Assembly (NCBI GenBank): GCA_900769695.1 | Contig: CAAGHO010000012.1 | Span: 1 to 25,017 of the forward strand | Direction of reading: 5' to 3' | From: Bacilli bacterium | GTDB taxonomy: Bacteria; Bacillota_I; Bacilli_A; RF39; UBA660 | Length of the DNA: 25,017 nt | Shown: positions 13,881 through 20,621 of the stretch, one piece after another | Layout of the letters: each line of letters begins with the position of its first letter | How positions within the stretch are numbered: the first letter of the stretch is position 1 | Position numbers and translations under genes: made by a program | Notes under the pieces: model-generated | What the model was told of the DNA's origin: nothing | What the model saw: the letters and a program-made list of their open reading frames with translations, nothing else | The model's database searches: none

Positions 13881-14588
13881 ATGAAAATAAAATTAATGCA
13901 AAATGATTTTAAAACAACAGATATATATCTAATAGAAGGAAATAAGACCTTACTTATCACGTTTGCTGGTAATGGTGATTTATATTGGATTATGCAAAAT
14001 AAAGCTTGTGGTGAAAACGTAAAATATTCATCTGATTATTTTGATATAAGTAAGGAGAATTATGAAGTATATTCATTATTTGAACAATTATTATCAGATA
14101 TAAAAAATATAAGCATCCGTGAAAATAAAGAATTTCCTTTATATGTAGAAACAGATGAAGAAAAAAAAGAATATTTAGAAAATTTAGAATCAGAAAAAGA
14201 AATGTATAGAAAGTCTAATATGTCCCATTATAATGACTTATATGATGGGGTTGATACTATTACTTGGCATTCAGATGAGACTGCATATGAAGTTTCTAAT
14301 ATAGTAAAAATAAAGAAGATTGAGGATATATTTAGAGTTGAGTTTAGTTCTCAACCCCATATAGCTGGATATGATGAGGAGTTAAACCAGCTAGGCCATA
14401 TGTCAATTAGATTCCGTAATTCTGGAAGTAGGTATGCCCCATTTAATATTTTATTTATGAGAATGTTTAATAAACTACAAGAAGTAGATGATGTAAATGA
14501 TTATGGACATCAAATTCATATAGAAGAGTATCTGTATAATAATGATAAACAAAAAAATATTCAAAAAATTAAGAGGATAAATAGTTAA
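13881..14588 (+). CDS. Protein of unknown function, 235 residues
   Basis: A soluble, acidic protein without membrane segments or a motif I recognise. The N-terminal 80 residues look like a beta-rich domain (TTDIYLIEGNKTLLITFAGN). A charged helical linker follows at about 90-135 (DEEKKEYLENLESEKEMYRK), then a second beta-rich part with a His/Tyr/Asp-rich region ending HQIHIEEYLY. I chose ATG at 13881, preceded by GGGAGG at 13868-13873, over the in-frame ATG at 13848, which has no such site. It lies directly after the kinase-like gene and is probably co-transcribed with it, so the two may work together, but this is inference. Confidence 0.75.
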   Translation: MKIKLMQNDFKTTDIYLIEGNKTLLITFAGNGDLYWIMQNKACGENVKYSSDYFDISKENYEVYSLFEQLLSDIKNISIRENKEFPLYVETDEEKKEYLENLESEKEMYRKSNMSHYNDLYDGVDTITWHSDETAYEVSNIVKIKKIEDIFRVEFSSQPHIAGYDEELNQLGHMSIRFRNSGSRYAPFNILFMRMFNKLQEVDDVNDYGHQIHIEEYLYNNDKQKNIQKIKRINS

Positions 14589-14745
14589 AAGAAAGACGAT
14601 AACTAAAACATATTTAAGAGATGTATCTAAACATGAAATAAAATTGTATTTAGATGAAGATTATAAATTAGTAATGGAAGTAAAAGATAAATTATTAAAT
14701 GAAATTAAGACAAATACTAATGAATTAATGAAGCTAGACTATTAA
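14581..14745 (+). pseudogene. Small open frame without a normal start codon
   Basis: Fifty-four codons stay open to TAA at 14743-14745 in a frame shifted by one from the preceding gene, which it overlaps by eight bases. The translation looks protein-like (KTITKTYLRDVSKHEIKLYL and MEVKDKLLNEIKTN). However, the frame begins at ATA-GTT just after a stop, and no ATG, GTG or TTG occurs until a TTG around codon 21. It may be a decayed small gene, a gene using a rare start such as ATA, or a 3' fragment left by recombination. Direct abutment to its neighbours favours former co-translation. Confidence 0.4.
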
Positions 14746-14758
14746 AGAGGATAAAAAT

Positions 14759-15145
14759 ATGAAAGTATTAACAATAAAAGAACCGTGGGCAACACTAATA
14801 ATTGATGGTTATAAAAAGTATGAATTTAGAAGTTGGAAATTAAATTATCGAGGAAAGATTTTAATTCATGCTGGTATGAGCTCTGAATCTGATATGTTAG
14901 AAAAATTTAAAAATTATGATCTTTTATATAGTAAGGGTGAAATAATAGGTGAGGCGGAACTAACAGATTGTATTTTAGTAGATGAAGAGTTTGAAAAAGA
15001 ATTATTGAATTTAGATTCTACAGTATATGGTAGAGGTCCTAAAGTAGGATGCTATGCCTGGAAATTAGAAAATGTAGTTAAATATGATACTAAAATCCCT
15101 GTAAAGGGAAAGTTAGGATTATGGAACTATGAAATAGATGACTAG
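14759..15145 (+). CDS. ASCH-domain protein
   Basis: The 128-residue protein is a single ASCH domain. It opens with MKVLTIKEPWATLIIDGYKK, then YEFRSW and YRGKILIHAG, and ends with a conserved GLWNYE-type strand; this order is characteristic of the family. ASCH domains have a PUA-like beta-barrel and are thought to bind RNA. Some members are N4-acetylcytidine amidohydrolases (YqfB type) and others sit next to RNA-processing or defence genes. Which activity applies here cannot be read from sequence. The start is ATG with AAGAGGAT at 14745-14752. It closes the small cluster of unknown genes and is followed by a terminator. Confidence 0.88.
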   Translation: MKVLTIKEPWATLIIDGYKKYEFRSWKLNYRGKILIHAGMSSESDMLEKFKNYDLLYSKGEIIGEAELTDCILVDEEFEKELLNLDSTVYGRGPKVGCYAWKLENVVKYDTKIPVKGKLGLWNYEIDD

Positions 15146-15162
15146 TGTAAACTAGTTTTTTC
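15141..15162 (+). terminator. Intrinsic terminator after the ASCH gene
   Basis: ACTAGT (15141-15146) and ACTAGT (15151-15156) form a stem with a GTAA loop, followed by T. It overlaps the stop codon. The stem is short, but the U tract is good. Confidence 0.7.
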
Positions 15163-15175
15163 TTTTTGTTTTATC

Positions 15176-15205
15176 TTGACAATTGAATGAATATTCAACT
15201 ATAAT
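15176..15205 (+). promoter_or_regulatory. Promoter of the metal-resistance operon
   Basis: Consensus TTGACA (15176-15181), an 18-base spacer and TATAAT (15200-15205). The spacer contains one of the two operator copies. Confidence 0.88.
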
Positions 15206-15230
15206 GTTAATAGGTTGAATATTCATTCAA
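15183..15230. promoter_or_regulatory. Paired ArsR/SmtB-type operators
   Basis: TTGAATGAATATTCAA (15183-15198) lies between -35 and -10, and its exact reverse complement TTGAATATTCATTCAA (15215-15230) lies just downstream of the -10. Each copy is itself an imperfect palindrome with TTGAAT/ATTCAA ends. The A/T-rich TGAAT-ATTCA core is typical of SmtB/CadC-family operators. Binding of the repressor encoded next would block polymerase, giving metal-inducible self-regulation. Confidence 0.85.
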
Positions 15231-15259
15231 CTATTACGTATAATATTAAAGGTGATAAT

Positions 15260-15631
15260 ATGGCTAAAAATGAATTTGTGTGTGATTGTAATGTTATTCA
15301 TCAAGATGTAGTTGATAAAATTACATCTGAAATGTTAAAAGATGATCTATTTTATAAGATTGCTGACTTTTTTAAAATTTTAGGGGACACTACAAGAACT
15401 AAAATATTGTTTGCTCTTGATAAGAAAGAAATGTGTGTCTGTGATATAGCAAACGTTTTAAATATGAGCAAATCATCTATTTCTCATCAATTAGGTACAC
15501 TTAGGAGAAGTGGTATTGTTAGATGTAGAAAAGATGGTAAGGAAGTTTATTATATGCTAGATGATGATCATGTTAAAAAAGTCATTGAAGTAGCAATTGA
15601 ACATATAGAACATAAGGAAGGAAGAGGTTAA
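15260..15631 (+). CDS. ArsR/SmtB-family metal sensor repressor, CadC-like
   Basis: The product has 123 residues when started at ATG 15260, behind AAAGGTGATA. The in-frame TTG at 15215 lies inside an operator and is rejected. A winged helix carries the CVCDIANVLNMSKSSISHQL recognition region. Two metal sites are visible. The CadC-type alpha-3N site has Cys8 and Cys10 near the N-terminus with Cys59 and Cys61 in the CVC motif. The alpha-5 site has Asp102, His104, His115 and His118. The first set suits Cd/Pb and the second Zn. It should repress its own operon and release DNA on metal binding. The stop is two bases from the next start. Confidence 0.93.
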   Translation: MAKNEFVCDCNVIHQDVVDKITSEMLKDDLFYKIADFFKILGDTTRTKILFALDKKEMCVCDIANVLNMSKSSISHQLGTLRRSGIVRCRKDGKEVYYMLDDDHVKKVIEVAIEHIEHKEGRG

Positions 15632-15633
15632 TT

Positions 15634-15858
15634 ATGAAAAAGAAAAAATATAATATTGAAGGATTAGATTGTGCTAATTGTGCACGTGAGTTAGAAGAAA
15701 CTATTACAAAAATTGATGGTATTTCTAGTGTAGTTATAAATTTTATGATGCAAAAAATGGAAATCTCTTATGATGAAGAAAATGAAAAAGAAATACTTTC
15801 TAATCTTAAAAAAGTGATAAAAAAAGAAGAGCCTGATGTTTCTCTAAGTGAGATTTAG
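15634..15858 (+). CDS. Free HMA-domain metal-binding protein (metallochaperone)
   Basis: This 74-residue protein is a single heavy-metal-associated domain. The metal motif GLDCANCARELE has the two Cys of CxxC near residues 10 and 13, and the usual beta-alpha-beta pattern continues (INFMMQKMEISYDEE). It probably binds Zn or Cd in the cytoplasm and delivers it to the ATPase encoded nine bases downstream. That ATPase lacks the N-terminal HMA domain usual in CadA/ZntA, so this gene looks like the detached domain. Asp beside the CxxC (DCANC) is the form common in Zn/Cd-type domains. It is translationally linked to the repressor gene before it. Confidence 0.93.
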   Translation: MKKKKYNIEGLDCANCARELEETITKIDGISSVVINFMMQKMEISYDEENEKEILSNLKKVIKKEEPDVSLSEI

Positions 15859-15867
15859 GAGACGTTT

Positions 15868-17706
15868 ATGAAAAAAAGAATTCAAAAAATAACAGTAGCA
15901 TTAATTTTATTTATATTAGGATTAATAATTAATGTTGATAATATTTGGATTAACAATACACTATTTATTCTTAGTTATATTTTAGTTGGTTATGATATCT
16001 TAAAAAAGGCTTTTAGAAATATTACAAGAGGAAAAGTATTTGATGAAAACTTTTTAATGGCAGTAGCAACAATTGGAGCATTCTTTGTTGGAGAGTTAGA
16101 AGAAGCAGTTGCTGTTATGTTATTTTATCAAATAGGTGAAGTGTTTCAAAGCTATGCAGTTAATAAATCACGTAAATCTATTGCATCTTTAATGGATATT
16201 AGGCCAGATTATGCTAATTTATTAATTGGAAAAGAAATAAAAAAAGTAAGTCCTGAAGATGTAGAAATAGGTTCTACCATCTTAGTAAAACCTGGTGAAA
16301 AAATTCCTATTGATGGAATTGTTATAGATGGAGACTCTAGCTTAGATACTAAAGCTTTAACTGGAGAAGTAATCCCTAAAGATGTTTTAGTAGGAGATGA
16401 AGTTTTAAGTGGTTGTATTAATTTAAATGGATTACTTAAGATAAAAACAACTAAAAATTTTTCAAATTCTACAGTTAGTAAAATCTTAGATTTAGTAGAA
16501 AATGCAAGTAGTAGAAAATCAAAATCAGAAAATTTTATTTCTAAGTTTGCCAAATACTATACACCTATAGTAGTAATCATTGCCCTTTTTTTAGCAACAG
16601 CAGTACCTTTTTTTACTGATAAAAACTATTCAAGCTGGATTTATAGAGCTTTATCATTTTTAGTAGTTTCATGTCCATGTGCCTTAGTTATTTCAATTCC
16701 TTTAAGTTTCTTTAGTGGAATTGGAGCTGCATCTAAGAAAGGTATTTTAATAAAGGGTAGTAATTATTTAGAATCACTTTCTAAGGTTTCAACCGTTGTA
16801 TTTGATAAAACTGGTACTTTAACAAAAGGTGTTTTTAAGGTTCAAAAAATAAATGCTATTGGTATTAGTAAAGATAAACTACTTTCTTTTGCAACAACAG
16901 CGGAAGCCTTCTCAACTCATCCAATTGCTAAAGCTTTAAAAGAAGAGTATCAAAAAGATATTGATTTATCAAAAGTAGTTAAACATGAGGAGTTAGCAGG
17001 ATTTGGAATCCATGCAAAAATTAAAGAAGATGATGTTTTAGTTGGTAATGATAAACTTTTAACCAAAGAAAAGATTAAATTTGATAAATCAGATGATATT
17101 GGAACAATTATTTATGTTGCGGTTAATAAAAAATTTAAAGGATATATTGTAATTTCAGATGAAATCAAAGAAGATACCTATAAAGCTATAAATCTATTAA
17201 AGAAATCAGGTATCAAGAAAACTGTTATGCTTACTGGTGATAAAAAAGAAGTCGGAGAAAGTGTTAGTAGTAAGTTAAAACTAGATTCTTGTTATACAGA
17301 ATTATTACCACAAGATAAAGTTTGTAAAGTAGAAGAGTTAATGAGTCAAAATGATACTACAGGAAAACTTGCTTTTGTTGGTGATGGAATTAATGATGCT
17401 CCAGTGCTTGCTCTTGCTGATATTGGTATTGCTATGGGTGGAGTTGGTAGTGATAGCGCAATAGAAGCTGCAGATATAGTTATTATGACAGATGAAATAT
17501 CAAAAATACCTTCAGCAATCAGACTTTCAAAAAAAACAATGCTTATTGTAAAAGAAAATATAATCTTTGCTATAGCAGTTAAAATACTTGTTTTGTTACT
17601 AACAGCATTAGGCGTTTCTTCAATGTGGCAAGCCGTATTTGCAGATGTTGGGGTTTCAGTTATCGCAATTCTTAATTCATTAAGAGTTTTACTATCTAAA
17701 AAATAA
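15868..17706 (+). CDS. P1B-type Zn/Cd/Pb-exporting ATPase (CadA/ZntA-like), without HMA domain
   Basis: The 612-residue heavy-metal P-type ATPase has hydrophobic helices at both ends. The ion-site motif is SCPCAL (Cys269-Pro-Cys271), the actuator motif is TGE (165-167), and Asp313 in DKTGTLT is phosphorylated. The nucleotide-domain motif is HPIAKAL, and the hinge is GDGINDAP from residue 505. CPC with these neighbours is typical of Zn2+/Cd2+/Pb2+ exporters. The protein begins almost directly with the first helix; usual relatives carry one or two HMA domains first, here supplied by the preceding gene. The start is ATG behind AGGAG (15857-15861). It ends the operon at a strong terminator. Confidence 0.94.
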   Translation: MKKRIQKITVALILFILGLIINVDNIWINNTLFILSYILVGYDILKKAFRNITRGKVFDENFLMAVATIGAFFVGELEEAVAVMLFYQIGEVFQSYAVNKSRKSIASLMDIRPDYANLLIGKEIKKVSPEDVEIGSTILVKPGEKIPIDGIVIDGDSSLDTKALTGEVIPKDVLVGDEVLSGCINLNGLLKIKTTKNFSNSTVSKILDLVENASSRKSKSENFISKFAKYYTPIVVIIALFLATAVPFFTDKNYSSWIYRALSFLVVSCPCALVISIPLSFFSGIGAASKKGILIKGSNYLESLSKVSTVVFDKTGTLTKGVFKVQKINAIGISKDKLLSFATTAEAFSTHPIAKALKEEYQKDIDLSKVVKHEELAGFGIHAKIKEDDVLVGNDKLLTKEKIKFDKSDDIGTIIYVAVNKKFKGYIVISDEIKEDTYKAINLLKKSGIKKTVMLTGDKKEVGESVSSKLKLDSCYTELLPQDKVCKVEELMSQNDTTGKLAFVGDGINDAPVLALADIGIAMGGVGSDSAIEAADIVIMTDEISKIPSAIRLSKKTMLIVKENIIFAIAVKILVLLLTALGVSSMWQAVFADVGVSVIAILNSLRVLLSKK

Positions 17707-17729
17707 TACGTTGTTTTACGTATTTTTTT
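17705..17729 (+). terminator. Intrinsic terminator of the metal-resistance operon
   Basis: AATACGT (17705-17711) pairs with ACGTATT (17718-17724) around TGTTTT, followed by a T run. Confidence 0.88.
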
Positions 17730-17739
17730 AATTTTTGTG

Positions 17740-17769
17740 TTGACACATGACAACTTGTCATAATATAAT
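17740..17769 (+). promoter_or_regulatory. Promoter of the TetR/ABC exporter operon
   Basis: Consensus TTGACA (17740-17745), an 18-base spacer and TATAAT (17764-17769). The spacer contains a palindromic operator. Confidence 0.88.
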
Positions 17770-17794
17770 GTAGTAGCATATGACAGCTTGTCAT
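17747..17794. promoter_or_regulatory. Two palindromic TetR operators
   Basis: ATGACAACTTGTCAT (17747-17761) is a perfect 7-1-7 palindrome between -35 and -10. ATGACAGCTTGTCAT (17780-17794) is a near-identical second copy downstream of the start of transcription. Centre-to-centre distance is 33 bases, about three helical turns. They are the natural binding sites for the TetR-type protein encoded next, implying tight self-repression. Confidence 0.88.
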
Positions 17795-17815
17795 GTGAAA
17801 AAGGAATGTGATAGT

Positions 17816-18397
17816 ATGCCTAGTAAAACTTTTTTAAATTTACCAGAAGAAAAAAGACAAAAATTACTTAAAGCAGCAACAGATGAGTTTTCAAACACAA
17901 GTTTTTTTGACGCCTCAATTAACAAAATAATTAATAATGCTAATATTTCTAGAGGTAGCTTTTACATGTATTTTGAAGGAAAAGAAGAATTGTTTGAATA
18001 CATCCTCGATTCTTACAGTTCTAATCTTATAGAAATAGTCAAAAAAGAATTAATAAATAGTAATGGCGACTTAAGAGAAAGTTTTATTAATCTTTATGAT
18101 GAACTATTAATAAGAATTAGTAAGATTAAGTATAAAATGTTTTTTAGAAATGTATTCTTATTTCTAAATTTGAAGCGTGAAAAAATAGAAAATAAAGGAA
18201 AAATTTTATTTGAAGAAGTTAAGTCTTATATTTCTACCTATAATATAAAAAACGCTGATTTAAATTTTGTTTTTCTAGTGTTAATGCATAATTTATTTTT
18301 CTGTATAGCAGATGCTCTACGTACTGGTAAAAAAGAAGAAACTAAAGATGTATATTTAAAAAAATTAGATATGATTTGTTATGGATTTTATAAATAA
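17816..18397 (+). CDS. TetR-family transcriptional repressor
   Basis: The product has 193 residues when started at ATG 17816 behind AAAAAGGA. An in-frame ATG at 17780 lies in the second operator and is rejected. The N-terminal helix-turn-helix reads LLKAATDEFSNTSFFDASIN, then INNANISRGSFYMYFEGKEE, the typical TetR recognition helix with the SFYxYFxxKEEL signature. The C-terminal ligand domain is not of a named class. It should repress the operon that it heads and be released by a substrate of the exporter. The next gene starts 14 bases downstream. Confidence 0.94.
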   Translation: MPSKTFLNLPEEKRQKLLKAATDEFSNTSFFDASINKIINNANISRGSFYMYFEGKEELFEYILDSYSSNLIEIVKKELINSNGDLRESFINLYDELLIRISKIKYKMFFRNVFLFLNLKREKIENKGKILFEEVKSYISTYNIKNADLNFVFLVLMHNLFFCIADALRTGKKEETKDVYLKKLDMICYGFYK

Positions 18398-18411
18398 GAA
18401 AGAAGGTATAT

Positions 18412-18867
18412 ATGAAGTATTATCAAAAGTTTTATAATTTTATGAGAAATAGATATGGTACTGATTTATTAGGAAAAGATTTGATGAAGTTCTACTTTAT
18501 CCTGATAATAATTGATTTGTTTGTAAATAGCTATGTTTTATTAGGATTAGAACTACTTTTATTTATAATTATCATTTTTAGATTCTTTTCAAAGAATATT
18601 AAAAAAAGAAGAAAAGAAAACGATAAGTACTATAAGATTAAGGAAAAATTAAAGAAGCCTTTTAAAAATATTTCTAGAAATTATAAAGATAGAAATGATT
18701 ATATTTATAGAAAATGTCATAAATGTAAGACAATTCTTAGATTGCCACTTCCTCCTAAAAGAGGATTTAGGTATGCTAAATGTCCAAAATGCAAAGAAAG
18801 AGTTAAGGTTTTTACCTTAAGAAAACAAAAAATAGAAATAATTAGGAAGGATGAAGTGAAATGTTAA
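18412..18867 (+). CDS. Membrane protein with C-terminal zinc ribbon
   Basis: This 151-residue protein has one or two membrane segments (about residues 25-64, FYFILIIIDLF then LLGLELLLFIIIIFRFF). A basic linker follows, and then a zinc ribbon with two Cys pairs, CHKC and CPKC, separated by about 20 residues, close to residues 102-127. It is basic overall. The stop overlaps the start of the ABC gene by seven bases, so it is translationally coupled and likely made with the exporter. A similar small zinc-ribbon gene next to this exporter type may act in assembly or sensing, but I know of no proven role. The start is ATG with GAAAGAAGG at 18398-18406. Confidence 0.82.
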   Translation: MKYYQKFYNFMRNRYGTDLLGKDLMKFYFILIIIDLFVNSYVLLGLELLLFIIIIFRFFSKNIKKRRKENDKYYKIKEKLKKPFKNISRNYKDRNDYIYRKCHKCKTILRLPLPPKRGFRYAKCPKCKERVKVFTLRKQKIEIIRKDEVKC

Positions 18868-20621
18868 AATTATTAAAAACTTTCAAGAAAAAAGAATGGT
18901 TATTAGCTATAATTAGCTTTGTTTTAATCTTTTTTCAAGTTTGGTTAGAATTAAAGATGCCAGACTATATGTCTAAAATAACACAATTAGTTCAAACTGA
19001 TGGAAGTAGTATGAAAGCTATTTTAGAAAATGGTGGCTATATGCTAGCTTGTGCTTTTGGTAGTTTAATTGCTGCTATTATTGTTGGTTATTTAATATCA
19101 ATTATTTCGGCAACTTTTTCAAAAAGAACGAGAAAGATGATATTTACAAAAGTAGAAGAATTAGCTATCCATGAAGTAAAACAATTTTCTACTAATAGTT
19201 TAATTACTAGAACAACTAATGATGTTACACAAATAGAAATGTTAATAGCTATGGGATTACAATTACTTATTAAAGCGCCAATTACAGCAATATGGGCAGT
19301 AACAAAAATTCTAAATAAGAGTGTAGAGTGGAGTATTATAACAGCTATTGCTGTTGCAATATTACTTTCGGTTATCGCAAGTTTAGTAATTATTGTAATG
19401 CCAAGATTTAAAATAGTTCAAAAATTAACAGATTCAATCAATGGTGTTACAAGAGAAAATCTAACTGGTATTAGAGTTGTAAGAGCGTTTAATGCTGAAA
19501 AATATCAAGAAGATAAGTTTGAAGATGTAAATAATAAATTAGCAAACTTACAATTATTCAATCAAAAGAAATTTGCAATTATGTCTCCAATCATGTACTT
19601 AGTAATGTATTTCTTAACTTTATCAATATATTTCGTAGGAGCAAAATTAATTGATAACGCTCTAATGGCTGATAAAATAGCTCTATTTGGTGATATGGTA
19701 GTATTTTCATCATATGCTATGCAAATTATTATGTCATTTTTGATGCTTGCAATGATCTTTATGATGCTACCACGTGCTCAAGTGTCTGCTAAACGTATCA
19801 ACGAAGTGTTAGATACTGATATCACTATTAAAGATGGAAAGCTAGATAAAGATACAACCAACTTAAGAGGCTATGTTGAATTTAAAAATGTTTCCTTTAA
19901 GTATCCTGATGCTGAAGAGTATTTACTTGAAAACATTTCATTTAAAGCTAAAAAAGGAGAAACTGTTGCTTTTATCGGATCAACTGGATCAGGTAAATCA
20001 AGTTTAATTAACTTAGTACCAAGATTTTATGATGCAACAAGTGGGGAAGTTTTAGTTGATGGCGTTAATGTAAAAGATTACAAACAAGAATTCTTGCATC
20101 AAAAGATAGGCTATATTCCACAAAAGGCAGTAATGTTCAATGGTACTGTTAAATCAAATATCACATATGGTGATAGTGGTAAAGAAAAGACTGAGAAAAC
20201 TGTAAAAGATGCAATCAGAGTTGCTCAAGCAGAAGAATTTGTTTCAAAAATGGATCACAAATATGATACACATATCGCTCAAGGTGGTACTAACGTAAGT
20301 GGTGGTCAAAAACAACGTTTAGCAATCGCACGCGCAATCGCAAGAAATCCAGAAATCTATATCTTTGATGATTCTTTCTCTGCACTTGACTATAAAACTG
20401 ATAAAATTCTAAGACAAGAATTAAAGAAATATACTAAAGATGCTACTAATTTAATTGTTGCCCAAAGAATTGGAACAATTATGAATGCTGATCAAATCTT
20501 AGTTTTGGATAATGGCAAATGCGTAGGTATGGGTACTCATAAAGAATTACTAAAAACATGTGATGTTTACAAGCAAATTGCACTTTCACAACTTTCAAAG
20601 GAGGAATTAGATTATGAATAA
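18861..20621 (+). CDS. ABC exporter half-transporter, subunit with degenerate ATP site
   Basis: The 586-residue protein has a six-helix membrane domain (about 1-315) and a nucleotide-binding domain: Walker A GSTGSGKSS from residue 373, signature SGGQ from 480, Walker B IFDD. The residue after the Walker B Asp503 is Asp504 instead of the catalytic Glu, and the switch His is Gln535 (VAQR). These changes mark the degenerate subunit of heterodimeric exporters such as TM287/288 and BmrC/BmrD. It should pair with the downstream subunit to export drugs, peptides or lipids from the membrane. The gene overlaps both neighbours by a few bases, so all are co-translated. The start is ATG behind AGGAAGG. 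Confidence 0.94.
   Translation: MLKLLKTFKKKEWLLAIISFVLIFFQVWLELKMPDYMSKITQLVQTDGSSMKAILENGGYMLACAFGSLIAAIIVGYLISIISATFSKRTRKMIFTKVEELAIHEVKQFSTNSLITRTTNDVTQIEMLIAMGLQLLIKAPITAIWAVTKILNKSVEWSIITAIAVAILLSVIASLVIIVMPRFKIVQKLTDSINGVTRENLTGIRVVRAFNAEKYQEDKFEDVNNKLANLQLFNQKKFAIMSPIMYLVMYFLTLSIYFVGAKLIDNALMADKIALFGDMVVFSSYAMQIIMSFLMLAMIFMMLPRAQVSAKRINEVLDTDITIKDGKLDKDTTNLRGYVEFKNVSFKYPDAEEYLLENISFKAKKGETVAFIGSTGSGKSSLINLVPRFYDATSGEVLVDGVNVKDYKQEFLHQKIGYIPQKAVMFNGTVKSNITYGDSGKEKTEKTVKDAIRVAQAEEFVSKMDHKYDTHIAQGGTNVSGGQKQRLAIARAIARNPEIYIFDDSFSALDYKTDKILRQELKKYTKDATNLIVAQRIGTIMNADQILVLDNGKCVGMGTHKELLKTCDVYKQIALSQLSKEELDYE

Noticed and set aside
15215..15259. Longer N-terminus for the ArsR-type repressor
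   Set aside because: The TTG lies in an operator, overlaps the transcription-start zone and has no ribosome site, whereas ATG at 15260 has one.
17346..17753. Minus-strand frame opposite the P-type ATPase
   Set aside because: It lies antisense to conserved ATPase motifs and has no family features or ribosome site of its own.
17780..17815. ATG at 17780 as the TetR start
   Set aside because: It is part of the second operator palindrome; ATG at 17816 has a ribosome site and gives the normal TetR N-terminus.
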